A DNA stretch of 64,000 bases from Lunularia cruciata (lineage: Eukaryota > Streptophyta > Marchantiopsida > Lunulariales > Lunulariaceae). Below are positions 11,426-22,811 of the stretch, piece by piece; position 1 is the stretch's first letter, and each line of letters starts with the position of its first letter. The position numbers and the translations under genes are program-made. Location: NCBI GenBank assembly GCA_948567375.1, contig OX419760.1:62740911-62804910 (forward strand), read 5' to 3'. Below the pieces are notes generated by a model, which was given only the letters and a program-made list of their open reading frames with translations, was not told the origin of the DNA and did not search any database.

Positions 11426-11839
11426 TGTAAAAGACCAAATCCGAGGAGAGAAATAGGAGAATGGAAACTCATATTGGGACACTTGAATGAGGGAAAACTC
11501 CGAATGCCTAGCATGAGCTTTGGCCTTGGTATTTATAGGTAGCATACAAGGCTCTTGAGAAGCTTCTCAAGAAGCTTCCTCAAGCCGCTTTCTTAGAGTG
11601 CAAGCCAAGTTAACTAGGAAGCTTCTCAAGAAGCTTCCTTCTAGAAGCCGCCTACTTGGCGTGCAAGCTAAGCTAGTTGGAAGCTTCTAGAAGCTTCCTT
11701 CTGGAAGCTACTTACTTAAGATGCAAGCTAAGCTAACCGGGAAGCTTCCTAGATACTTACGGAATAATCTAGGCTAATTTGTCTTATGTGTTACTTCGTG
11801 AGCCCAACTGACTTCGTCACTAAACTCCATATTGTTACA
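11426..11839 (-). repeat. D2 5' LTR (414 bp)
   Basis: On the plus strand it begins TGTAAAAGACC and ends TTGTTACA. It is nearly identical to 7,030-7,455, with a short deletion in the AAGCTT module array near 11,740. The outer flank is the TSD CCAAC at 11,840-11,844. Confidence 0.9.
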
Positions 11840-11844
11840 CCAAC

Positions 11845-12559
11845 ATACTCCAATCAATATGAACTTAGAATGGTTGTTCTCTAATTGGTCTCTTTAGAAT
11901 AAGAGAAAATGTCAACATCTCTTTGAGCTCTATAAAAGCTCTCTCCTACTCATCTCCCCAACACCACTCTTGTGTAAGCTAGGTCAGGTTTGTCAAGGCC
12001 TTGGCAATGGCACTAAATCCTCTAATATATCAATGAAAAAAGTTTACCAACCCAAGGAATACTCATACTTTACTCACATCCATAAGCTAACAAATATGTG
12101 CAATAGCCCCCACCTTGGTCTACTAGACACCAACTCCTCCAAGGTAGATAGTATGACCCAAATACTCAACCTACACATCAAAGAATCTACACTTCCTAAG
12201 ATGTAATTTAAGGTCATAAGATCTCAACCTCTCAAACACCTCCACCAAATATCTCTCATGCTCATCCACAATAGTGTTGTAGACCAAATGTCATCAATAT
12301 AGTACAGAGCAATTTCTAATCCTACTAGGATCCTATCCATAATCCTTTGGAACTTGGCAAGAGAGGTCTTTAACCCAAATGATAAGAATCTCCATTGATA
12401 CATACATCCTTACCATGAGGATCAATAGCCTAAAATGTTGTCTTGGACTTGTCCTCCTCCTTGATTAATAATTGATGATATCATGCTCAAAGACCCAAAC
12501 TATTAAAGATCTTTACATGCCCAATTGCATCAAAGATCTTCTTTGATGTAGGCATGACA
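11845..12559 (-). pseudogene. E piece 2: reverse transcriptase core
   Basis: Reading down from 12,559 in shifted frames: K-K-I-F-D-A-I-G-H-V-K-I-F; E-E-D-K-S-K-T-T-F; the catalytic Y-Y-I-D-D-I at about 12,287-12,304; and a run ending in a S-K-F-I-L segment at 11,845, where D2 interrupts the start of RNase H. Stops and frameshifts are frequent. The YIDD box and the flanking residues separate this element from the FLDD chromoviruses (C, D) and FIDD family A. It is the conserved polymerase core of the oldest element in the nest. Confidence 0.75.
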
Positions 12560-12564
12560 TATCG

Positions 12565-13246
12565 ATCTGTGAGCCGGCCTGTCTCTTGCTCAGGATGGCT
12601 ATTATGGTAGCACACCATTGACTAAGAAGGCAAAGAGTCCCAATTCCATCAAACTCCTCCAAGGCTAATGCTCCAAGACTCAAGATATTGTTCACTAGAG
12701 AACTCAATGAGAGAGAGATAGTTGCAAATCAAAGGATCCTAAGTATGTCCTTACCCTTAGTTATATACTTGTGAAATAGTTACGCACCAAAGTTACTAAT
12801 TATTGGAGTAACTCAAGTTACTAGGCTAAAATTCCAATTAAATCAAAAACCTAAAGGAATATCCATGATCATGGGAATATTCTCCTAAGCATGTGGTCTT
12901 ATCTTGACCCAACCACTAAGTCAAAGATTCCTTCACATGGACTATCCTTGGACTATAGAAGAATCTGAAACAAAAAGGCTTGTGGGTCCAAGAGTTCTCA
13001 ACTCTTTCCTCAAAGCCAAACACCTAGGAATAATATCAAGTCAACACACTAGAATCCAAAATAGTGATGCTCATCTTTTCCATTCCTTCTAAAGTAAGAT
13101 TCCCTCTATCTTAACTATGACTAACTTTAGCTAATCATGACTAAAGTAGAATAATCCTTTATCTCTATATAAATAATATCTCTAAATTACTTATAATAAT
13201 AAAGAAAATATCACAATACCACACATATGCACAAATGGGTGTTACA
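12565..13246 (-). repeat. A2 3' LTR (about 682 bp)
   Basis: It aligns with the LTRs of A1 and A3. The inner end is clear (...GGGTGTTACA at 13,246, followed by the purine tract GGTGGTAAA on the minus strand). The outer end is uncertain by about 10 bp, because the terminal TGTTACCC of A1 is replaced here. I place it where E coding sequence ends and the TSD candidate begins. Confidence 0.75.
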
Positions 13247-13258
13247 TTTACCACCGGA

Positions 13259-14546
13259 CTAAGTTTTCACTTTGTCCTCAAAGTGAAGGTCTCTCAACCT
13301 TCTATGATACATCTTCAACATATCATGGTCAATCCTATTAGAGTGTCTTCCTCCCAACTCCTTGAGATCATAAGTGTAATTGCTCCACACCTTCTCCACT
13401 ATGAAAGGTCCAAAGAACTTAGGCAAAAACTTCTTTTGCACTCTCTTGAATTGACTAGAATCAAACAACATTACCCAATCACCTTCTTTGAAAGGATCCA
13501 CTTTCTTCTTGCCTTGCCTCTTGTCATAACTCTCCTTTTGTTTCCTTTGGGCTTGCTCCACTTGAACCATAACTACTGCTCTTGCTTCTTCCAATTCCAT
13601 GAGTTGATCCTTCCTTGACTTCTCTACATCACCTCCTTGTTCTTCTCCAATCTCCTATAAATGCTTTGGAAGATCAAAAGATCATAGTGAATAGGTAAGG
13701 TAGACTCAATACCATATACCAATTGAAATGGAGAATATTTGGTGAAAATCATCATGGTTATCCTATACTCCTACAAAACGACATGAATCCCCTTGTCCTA
13801 ATGATGTTTAGCCCTCTCCATTTTTGCATCTTTGGCCAACATCATGGACAAGGTCTGATTGGTTCTCTTTGCCAACCCGTTGGAATTTGGCTTATAAGAT
13901 GTAGTTACTATATATGTGATAGAGAAATGTTGTAGCATGGCTATAGTAATGCTTCTTGTAAAATCTCCTCCTCTATTAGAAACCAACTCCAAAAGGCATC
14001 CAAACCTAGTGATAATGCATTCATAAAAAAATCTCCCAAATTCATCTTCATTCTTGTCCCTCAATGTCTAGCCTTAGCCCACTTGGTGAGATAATTAGTA
14101 ACTACCACAATATACCAACTATTCCCTGGAGTTCTATTTAGAGGACCTACAAAATTTATTCCTCACTTCTTGAAAGGTCCTCGCAATAGAATTGATCTAA
14201 GTGGTGGAGTGGAAGTAGACTTTCTAGCAAAAGCTTGACAAACATGACATGTTTTGCAATAATAAATAAAATCTTTGAAAAACCCCATTCAATGGTAACC
14301 TACATCTAGAATCTTGAAAACAATCACCTTTCCTACAAAGTATCCTCCACACACTAAACTTTCATGAAACTCCTTTATGAGTAAGATGGACTCTTCTTTA
14401 CCCATTGCTCTTTGAAGTAGACCATCTGTTCCTTGGTGAAAAAGAATATCCTCCACCATTGTATAAGGTCTAGATCTTGCTGCAAGAGCCTTCCTCTTCC
14501 TAGCATGCATTCCTTCTGGATAGTTACCTCTTGTAACAAAGTCCAC
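13259..14546 (-). pseudogene. A2 integrase
   Basis: The zinc-binding region (14,289-14,546) has I-K-E-F-H-E-S-L-V-C-G-G-Y-F, with the second His of the pair replaced by Tyr (A3 keeps G-G-H-F). The core (13,798-14,064) has R-G-G-D-F-T-R-S and S-N-G-L-A-K-R-T-N-Q-T-L, with Lys where gypsy integrases have the catalytic Glu. The C-terminal part (13,259-13,600) has E-E-A-R-A, K-E-S-Y-D-K-R-Q-G and the G-P-F-I-V-E-K-V-W-S-N-Y-T-Y segment. It ends without a chromodomain, which separates family A from C and D. The region is frameshifted between these blocks. Confidence 0.75.
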
Positions 14547-16120
14547 AATCTCCTTGTTATTGGAGCCTCTTGAGAGATTGAGATTATTATGAGCTCCTCA
14601 TTTGGGAAGGAATCATGCACTAGCTCATCTCCATCATGATAATAGGCCATAGATAGCAAATCAACATTTGCATGTTTCTTCCCTAGCCTATCCTCAATGT
14701 TGTAGTCATACTCAAACAAGAGTCTCATCCATCTTGCTAGCCTCCCTTTGACATTAGGCTTGTTGAAGATGTACTTCAAAGCCTTGTGATCCAGTACAAT
14801 GGTGGCTTTCCCTCCAATCAAGTAGTGTCTAAACTTCTTGAGACCAAAGATCATTGTTAACCATTCTCTCTCCATGACAAATAGTTCTTTTTTGCTAAAA
14901 CCATCATGCCTACTAGCATAAGCTATTGGATGATCATGCCCATCTTGGTCTAACTGACTAAGACTGCATTCTAGAGCTACATTAGAAGCATCAATGTAGA
15001 GGATCAAAAGCTTACTCCAATCAAGTTTAGCACAAATTGGAGCTACAACAAGGGATTTCTTGAGCTCCTCAAAAGCTTTGAGAGCATCCGTGTCCTCCAA
15101 AATCACCATGTAATCCACACTCTTCTTCATATAGATGGTCAATGCATAACCCTTGTTAGAAAATGAGAAGATGAACCTCCTATAATACCCAACCATCTCC
15201 AAGAATTGGCATAACTTTATCAAACTTGAAGGGAATCGAAGATCTAAGATTTTTCTCACCTTCTCAAGATCAAATGTTAGTCCATCCTTTGAGATGATGT
15301 GCCCCATAAATAGACCTCAGCAAAAAATGCATTTCTCTGGGTTGAGTGATGCATTTGCTTCATCCAAATGTTGCAAGATCTTGATTAGGTGCTCAAAGTG
15401 CTCCTCATTGCTCCCATAGACACAAAAGTCATCAATGAAGTCTCTCACAAGTTTCTCAATGAAAGGTTCAAACACCTTGTTCATGAATTGTTGGAATGTG
15501 GCTGGAGCATTGCAAAGCCAAAAGGCATGACCTTAAAAGCATAAGTTCCCAAAGGTGTGGTGAATATGGTGAGTTGTTAATGCTCTAGTGCAATCTTGAT
15601 TTGGTTATACCCACTATAACTATTTGGAAAATTGTACCTCTCATGACCTACAACCTCCTCCAAGATCTCATCAATGAATGGCAATAGGTAGTAGTCCTTC
15701 TTGGTAACAACATTGAGCTTCTTCTAATCCATACATACTCAAAGCTTGCCATTCTTTTTCTTCACATTCACAATTGGAGACATCTATTTTGAATTCTCCA
15801 CCTCAAAGATAAATTCAGCTTCATTGAGTTTATCAATCTCCTCCTTCACAACCAAAGCTTTTGGTAGGCTAATGCAATGTTGCTTTTGGCGGATTGGTCT
15901 TGCATGTGACTCCACTTCTATCTTGTGTTCCTCCAAGGAGACTTCCTTTAGATCCTTGTAATTGAAAGCAAACACATGGATGAAATTGCAAAAAATCTCC
16001 TCAAATCTTACCTTCTTCTCCTTGGTAACACTTAGACCATACTTGAGTATAGATAACCTCCTCTCTCTATCTCCTCAAGTGTCAATGGTGATTTATCTAG
16101 GTCCTCCAAAACCTTTGGTT
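14547..16120 (-). pseudogene. A2 reverse transcriptase and RNase H
   Basis: RT fingers start near 15,975 (V-F-A-F-N-Y-K-D-L-K-E). The palm box F-I-D-D-F-C-V-Y-G is at about 15,413-15,439 and is intact. A 310-codon open frame (14,375-15,307) covers the RT thumb (M-G-H-I-I-S-K-D-G) and RNase H, with Y-I-D-A-S-N-V-A, Y-A-S-R, the E-R-E-W-L segment and V-L-D-H-K-A-L. These Asp and Glu positions fit the RNase H active site. RT copies the element RNA into DNA and RNase H removes the template. The overall frame is broken at about 15,310 and 15,560-15,780. Confidence 0.8.
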
Positions 16121-16399
16121 TAGGTGAAAAATCCATAGCACAGAAGGGATACATATCTGAATCAGATTTAGATTCATCCTCCTCCATGGAAGTATCCTCT
16201 TCTATTCTTGTGTCGACACGTGAAGCTCTTTCTTCTTAATCTGATTCTCAATAATCAAAAGATGGTGTATTTGAATGTGAAGCATTGGTGGTGTTAGTGA
16301 TTGGAATTGTGACTCTATGGTTTGATGGCCCAATCCTCAAGTACCCTTTATACCATCAATTAGTTGCATGTGATGCTCTCAACCATGGGCATCCAAGAA

Positions 16400-16961
16400 G
16401 CAAATCATAGCTTGAATCCTTCAAGACTTGGAAATTCATGAGATTTTGAAAACCTATAATTGAAACTACCACCTTATCCATCACCCTTCTTGGTCAAACT
16501 TGTTGCTTGTTTTCCATGCTCACCACAAATGTTGAAGGTCTAGAGGATATCATACCCAACTTCTTCATCAACCTTTCTTACATGGCATTCATTACTGATC
16601 TTCCATCAACAAGTTCATCCTTGATATTGTGACCATTCACTCTTACATCAATCTTGGAGGCATATATACAAGCCTTCCATGGTGCTGGTTTTGCATCCAC
16701 CACTCCCATTGATACTGAAGCTTTTGCCTTCTTCTTCCTCTTGCTCCTTGTAGAACTCAAACCACCTCTAAGCTCTTTTTTCAAGGTAGATTTCAAAGCA
16801 ATCACTTGGCCTATTGTGATGTCCGCCTTGTGATTACCAACATCCTCCAACACATTATCATTCCACTGTTGCTTGGAGATCAAGAAGTCTCCCACCCCCA
16901 ACTTCTTCCTTGGAGTTTTTGTTGTTGATGTTGTTGAGGTGCAAGTGCTCTTAGTAAACAT
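16400..16961 (-). pseudogene. A2 protease region
   Basis: The ORF 16,578-16,961 begins with Ser/Thr-rich sequence and a K-K-L-G-V-G-D-F-L segment, and ends in V-R-V-N-G-H-N-I-K-D-E-L-V-D-G-R-S. The L-V-D-G-R-S stretch occupies the retropepsin active-site position (normally D-S/T-G). A3 has the same L-V-D-G-R-S, so this form is shared by the family. A basic patch (R-S-K-R-K-K-K-A-K) lies upstream. Confidence 0.6.
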
Positions 16962-18080
16962 AGGAATATCCTTGCTAAGAGTAAATCCCTGAGAAGAGTG
17001 TACATCCTTTGAAAAACACGCTCTTTTTTTTCTTGTGCCAAAAGCTCCAAATTAAGACCCTTGGAGTTTGAGTACTCTCCCTTCTCATGCTTGATCTCAA
17101 CCACATCTATGGATATTATCCCTTACCTTTGTTTGGATTAGGAGCCACTTGGGTGTCACTACCTCTCTCTTTCCCTCCATTAGCTCCCTCACAACCCCTT
17201 CCTCCATGGTAAGGGGAATTTGGGCGAGTCTTTTGGATGTGACCTCTTCCTCCACAACCAAAATAATTTCTATCATTGAGATTATTGGCTCGTTGGCCTC
17301 CTTTATATGGATATTTTCCATAACTCCTAGTCCCCCTCCCTCCATTCTTATCCACCTCTCTCTTCTCCCATAGTTGCACCACATTGATCTTGAGATCTGC
17401 AAGTTGTTCAATGATGGTTTGAAGTGGATCTTTTAGCAAAGGTGCAAGAACTAGAGTACTTGCTATTTGTGGTGCAACCCTTGCCACCAAAGTATCAGAA
17501 GTTCCACCATACTTGTAGCCTTGAGGAGGATGCACAACCTCCTTCACCACCAAATCACTCTCATCTTCTTCCAAACTCTCCTCCATACAAATTGCAATCT
17601 TGATAGCTTCAACCTTGGAAGAATATTTCTCCTACCTCACCTTGCTTCTTTTTTGTGATCTCAATCCACCCACAAAATTCTTGGTGATCATGGATCCTAT
17701 GCCAATCATAGTAGTCTCCACATCATCTCCACCCTTCCTTAACACTATGTGAAATCTAAACTCTAACTTCTCCACTCTTTCTACATAAACTCTCATTTTC
17801 TCTCCGTCTCCTTGTTTGAGAAAGGTCACCTTACTCATCAATCTCTCATAACTCTCATCTGAAAGAAAGTCCTTAATGAGTGTTGAAGTCAAACTCTCCC
17901 AAGAACCTTCTTGTCCATCTCTCTTCTCTCTCTTTTGGTACTCTCACTCATACCATGTAAGTGTTTGCATCCTCAAAGAAATCTGGTAATAATGAGGTCC
18001 ACTCATTCTTCTTCCTCTCATTGTTTCCTTTGCAAGCTCTCTTGAAGTTTCTCACAAAGGCCTCCACATGTTCTCCATTT
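16962..18080 (-). pseudogene. A2 gag
   Basis: The capsid part (17,632-17,892 and above) contains S-Y-E-R-L-M-S-K-V-T-F-L-K-Q-G-D-G and R-K-G-G-D-D-V-E-T. The ORF 17,116-17,586 follows, with an acidic S-L-E-E-D-E-S-D segment. A degenerate second zinc knuckle, F-G-C-G-G-R-G-H-I-Q-K-T-R, has lost its first and last Cys. A Gly/Arg-rich tail follows. A3 preserves the longest capsid ORF of the family and is the better reference. Confidence 0.7.
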
Positions 18081-18790
18081 GAACCCCTCATTATCTTTCT
18101 TCTCTCTCAATTCTTTTTCTTTTCTCACTCTATAACTAATAGAGTATGTACATGACTAACACCATTTGAGAGTACTCTACCCTAGGGAACACAAAAGGTT
18201 CAGGTTGCTCCAAGATTTCTATAGCAATATCACATTAAATCTTAGAGTGCATATTAATTGAAACCTCATGGATAGTTTATCCATAATTTGAAAGATTATC
18301 TCCATCACTAATCTTGAGAAATAGCCAATGAAGGTGGTAGTATTTTTAAAGTTGTACTAAGACTCCCTCCAAGATCCTTTACCAAAGTCTCCAAAAGTGC
18401 TTTTAATCCACAAACCTTATACAACTCCTTGGTCTTAGATCTTCTCCCTTCCAACCTTGGTGAAGAAGGTCCAACATGCAACCCAAATCAAGTAATTATC
18501 TCTTTTCCCTCAATTTCTGCTCTCGAAGGTCAATGGACATGAACTTGCCATATGTCCCTTCTCTCCACATAGAAAGCATTTAGACTCACTCTTTCCGCCA
18601 AGTGGTGTATGTTTTTGGATCCTTTCAACACTCTCTTCAAATTTTATTTAAACTCTCTTTTCCTCAAATCCACCCCTATAGTCACCTCAAACCCTTGGGG
18701 AACCTTGGATAGCCTCAATTTCCACTCTTGGTGACCTTCCATGTTCCCAAGATGAGTCTAAACACTTAAATATGCTTTTTTTTGCTCTCA
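18081..18790 (-). pseudogene. A2 upstream ORF with intact CCHC knuckle
   Basis: The minus strand reads G-G-K-S-E-S-K, then C-F-L-C-G-E-K-G-H-M-A-S-S-C-P (about 18,540-18,600), a canonical CX2CX4HX4C. Further on are G-P-S-S-P-R-L-E-G-R-R-S-K-T-K-E-L and L-E-T-L-V-K-D-L-G-G-S-L. The frame is interrupted by stops. This is the family's extra knuckle-bearing region, placed upstream of the capsid. Confidence 0.65.
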
Positions 18791-19595
18791 CACTCCTCAT
18801 GCATGAGATCTCAACTCTACAAAATTGACCCTTCCTCACAATGTCACTCAAATCTCTCAATGGTACATCAGAGTCCTCTTAAATTTTCCATACTTAGATC
18901 ACAACTCCAAAGAATCCTCCGATGCAAAATTTAAGATATTTCTATTGAGCCATTTGGCCTAAGCACCTTTCTATTTAGTGCACATATTTCAAATTTGGTC
19001 TGAAAACCACCCCCTCACTTTAGAAACTCATAACTCTTTGCGCAAGAACTATCTCGTTCTAAATTTTGTGCCAAAAGGTAGGATACAATGCACTGAATTT
19101 TCTTTGAAAGTTTCAAAAAATCCACTAAAAATAGAAGTAATGGAAGACTATGTATAATTTTCCAGAGAGCATGCATTTGCGAGAGCAGTTTATCCTATCA
19201 ACTTTCAAAATTTATAGCTTAGTGTGCATAGTATCTCTCACAATAATTTCAAGAAAGATAACCCAAGATATCATGGGTAGAATTTCAAGTCTAGATCTCA
19301 AACTTGACATTTTCCCAAAATCACCGTAATCCCCAAAACCTGAAATCCACCTCACATAATCTCTCCAAATCCTCTCATGTGTACAAGATGTACAAAATCA
19401 CCTCAAAGATATCATTATGAACTATAGGGTATACAAATGGATCTTGGTTCTCTAACATAAGTTGAACCCTCCCCTCTCTTAATAATCTCTCCAAGTGAGC
19501 TCTCATAGCTTCTTTCAGTCTAATATAAAATTGTACGAAGAGTAAATACTAAAGTAAATATCACAATACCACACACATGCAAAAATGGTGTTACA
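18791..19595 (-). other. A2 leader and 50-bp LTR remnant
   Basis: The leader aligns with A1 (1,062-1,875) up to about 19,545. There it jumps to TAAATACTAAAGTAAATATC, which is the terminal part of the LTR (compare 22,760-22,811), ending GGTGTTACA at 19,595. The PBS and about 640 bp of LTR are absent. Confidence 0.75.
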
Positions 19596-22121
19596 TATCA
19601 GCCCTAATATGTTGGTTGATAAGACAAATAATCTTCATATATCCACCATGCATATCCTTCTTGGCTAGCATCATTGTAGATGAAGCATACTCTACATGTG
19701 AAATCTACATCAAAGTAGTCTAAAATATGTCTCTACTTTGGCTCTAAATCAATACTCTCTCCATGTCACTTTATTTGTAAGGACATCAAAAAGTTGGTGT
19801 ATCACTAGTAAGCTCAATTCAAGTACAAAGTCCTTTCAAAGCACCCAAATCCTTCATACTAAAGGCAAAATAACTCATGTAGCTCCTAAAAAACCTCCAA
19901 ACTCTTCATCTTCCTCCTCTTGTAAGTTTGGATCCAATGTTTGGCTCCCAAGTATCCTTTGCAATTGATGTAGGAAAGGAAGCCACACTAACTTGCTGCT
20001 ATACCAAGCCATTGGGAGTAGTAATTTCATGCCTCCAACCACTAGAGTCCCCAACCTTAATGCATAAAACTCTTTGTGCTTTGGTTGCAAATTCCATATC
20101 TCCTCTAGTTGCATCCCAAGTAAACCAAGGGTGTAACCCAAGTAGACCATGCTCACTTAGATGGACCCCAAGTAGACTACTCTCATAATAGCCATTGGTT
20201 GTGTCTCAAGAATACCCTACCTACTTGGCCCATCACCACTAGCTTGTGCACAAATTGTCTTAAGAGGCATAGAGCTCACAAGTGTATGAGTGGTGATGTC
20301 TATCAAATGCATCCTATGTAGCTTTTGCCAAGTCAAGGCTCACAATCCAGGTCAAATAATTAAGGTCTATAACTAATAGGTGTTAGGTCCATAGCTCAAA
20401 TGCCTCTAACATTGTTGTAACAACAATAATACAAGTATGAAAACATGTTGCCTACTCCTCATCAATGTTGGGCTCCACCAACTATTGTAACTATGAGTTT
20501 CAAACAAGTCTAAGACCTCCCTCTCAAAAAGCATGCAAGGTTGGGAAACTCATAATGTGAGTAAAGTGGCTTTGGGTTATCCAACAAGGTCCACCACTAC
20601 CATAGGTGACCTATCAGCCACTACCACCATCTGAGACTGGTGCCCAAAATCCAAAATTTTATCAACAATAAGATAGTCTAGTCATTGAATCCGATCATAA
20701 GCCCACTGTAGAATCTCTTTAGGTAAAAGGTTCATCCACCAAAGACAAAGGCAATGAGCCCATGATCCTGTTCTTGCTACATCAAAAAACACAGCAAGTC
20801 CTATCGAAGAATGGACTTGATGTGTACTTGCCACCAATTGTGTATAAGAATCACCCATCAAAAGAACATTCTCCAAATGTTAGCTAGATAAATGGAGAGA
20901 TTTTGTAATATACATAACATCTCCCAAAACATACCAGAATGGGGATCTTGTAGACCTTGACCTTTACCTTGGCCAACATGGGTATGTCCCTAACATGGCC
21001 ATCCAAAAATCACCAAATGAATGGGACTATGTCTATCCAAATCATGCGCCCCTAACAAGAAAATGTCTATTGGTAGGATCTTTTGGTAACCTTTGATTTT
21101 TGACATAAAAAATAACTCAAGACACCGATGGGCCAAGCATGCCACATGATACAAAGAGACTTTCTTAGTAGTCCCATCTCTCTCCACATACAAGTACCTT
21201 TGTACTTGCATACTTGCATGTGGTATGACAACTAATCTAGTGTTAATGTCACCAAACAACTCCAAAAGACATACTCCCTCTATTAGGTACTACCAAGTAA
21301 CAAGTGTGGTATCCAAAGGTGACAAGGTAATAGACTCATGAGGCTCATCTTCATATTGGTCTCTTACAAAGGCTCCACTCCAAGCTTGTTGTACCAATTG
21401 ATCCGCATGTTGCTTCAATATCTTCTCAAAACTCTACAATGGAACATCCAAGGTGGATGGAACAATCCCACTCATACTCCAAGTCCAAGTGATCTCCTCT
21501 AGTACTAGAGTATCCTTTGAATGGGCATTCCTCTCCAATAAGTCATCATGCCAACCAATGAAATCACTAAATGTTGAAGCCATGGTCCTTGACTATAATG
21601 AACCAAGACTACCACTACTAAAGTGTATTGGTAGGTGTGTAGGTGACATACCAAACTCTCACCTGATTGCCAATCTGGTCCATAGGAGGTTGCTTCCTTC
21701 CGATGGTTAATATTAAACCCATAGGGTATAACATTGCTTCACCAACTGGCACATCATATGACTACTATTATTGCAATGGCTTGAGCTCTCATCACATAAC
21801 TATCAATCAGATGACCAGGCTAAATTTAGGCAATGAGCTCTCCACATGTGATGTACTATGTAGAACCACCCTTAAAGATGTTTGGACCTGAAATGCACAC
21901 CTCTCCACATAGATCTTCTGTAGCTTAAGACCAATAATTGCAACCTTCCCCAACATAAGGGACTTTGCATAGATTCTAATAGGACCCTCTATGGTGTATA
22001 GACCTTCCTTGAAGGTCCAACCAAATGGAAAATCCCCCTCTAGCTATCAAATATGACAACTCTAGGTCTAAATTGAGCTTGCTCATAGGTAAATCTAGTT
22101 TGTAACTCTTCCAACCTAATT
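19596..22121 (-). pseudogene. E piece 3: gag-pol spacer and RT N-terminus
   Basis: Near the left end the minus strand encodes T-S-D-T-P-T-F, M-E-R-V-L-I, E-Y-A-S-S-T-M-M-L-A-K-K-D-M-H-G, then I-N-Q-H-I-R-A-D. This is the RT fingers region leading directly into piece 2 across A2. The rest (about 19,900-22,121) should hold the sequence between gag and RT. It has short minus-strand ORFs, for example 19,875-20,156, 20,682-20,876 and 20,990-21,265, but I recognise no protease motif in them. Decay is heavy. Confidence 0.6.
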
Positions 22122-22811
22122 GTTACTATCAGCATAAACCATTGGTATGTGAGTTGGTCTATCTCTCACTCGGGAAGAACCTTTGATGGCTATTATGGTA
22201 GCATATCATGGAGTAAGATAGCAAAGAGCCCCAATACCACCATACTCCTTCAAGGCTAACACTCCAAGACTCAAGACATTGTTCACTAGAGAACTCAATG
22301 AGAGAGAGATAGTTGCAAATGAAAGGATAGTGAGTATCTCCTTACCCTTAGTTATATACTTGTGAAATACGTACATACCAAAGTTACTTGGTTAAAAGCC
22401 AAAAAAGTCAAAATGCTAAAGGAATATCCATGCTCATGGAAATATTCTCCTAAGCATGTGGTCTTATCTTGACCCAACCACTAAGTCAAAGATTCCTTCA
22501 CATGGGCTATCCTTGGACTATAGAAGAATGTAAAACAAAAAGGCTTGTGGGTCCAAGAGCTCTTAACTCTTTCCTCAAAACCAAACACCTAAGAATAATA
22601 CCAAGTCAATACACTAGAATCCAAAATAGTGATGCTAATCTTTTCCATTCCTTCTAAAGTAAGATCCTCTCTATCTTAGCTATGACTAAATTTAGCTAAT
22701 CATGACTAAGGTAGAACAATCTTTTATCTCTATATAAATAATATCCCTACAATACTTATAATACTAAAGTAAATATCACAATACCACACACATGCACAAA
22801 TGGGTGTTACA
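22122..22811 (-). repeat. A3 3' LTR (690 bp)
   Basis: It starts TGTTACTATCAG and ends GGGTGTTACA on the plus strand. Its length is within 2 bp of the A1 LTR. An internal stretch around 22,135-22,148 differs from the other copies. Confidence 0.8.

Larger units (their letters stand above)
7030..11839 (-). mobile_element. D2: chromovirus-type Ty3/gypsy element with both LTRs, internally deleted
   Basis: This is a 4.8-kb minus-strand element with LTRs at 7,030-7,455 and 11,426-11,839. It is flanked by a perfect TSD, CCAAC, at 7,025-7,029 and 11,840-11,844. It has a PBS matching initiator tRNA-Met with one mismatch, gag with a CCHC knuckle, protease, part of RT, integrase and a chromodomain. It lacks the RT palm and nearly all of RNase H. 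The target was the RT/RNase H junction of E: the E frame resumes on both sides. Its LTRs look very similar to each other, so it is probably one of the younger insertions. Confidence 0.9.
12565..19595 (-). mobile_element. A2: Athila/Tat-like Ty3/gypsy element, 5' LTR almost deleted
   Basis: The 7-kb minus-strand element keeps the 3' LTR (12,565-13,246), integrase, RNase H, RT, protease, gag and upstream zinc-knuckle ORF. At its 5' end the leader joins directly to the last 50 bp of an LTR (19,546-19,595), so R-U5, PBS and most of U3 are missing. Flanking pentamers TATCG (12,560-12,564) and TATCA (19,596-19,600) match in four of five positions and fit a TSD. E reading resumes on both sides. All ORFs are disrupted, but domain order is complete. 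Confidence 0.85.
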
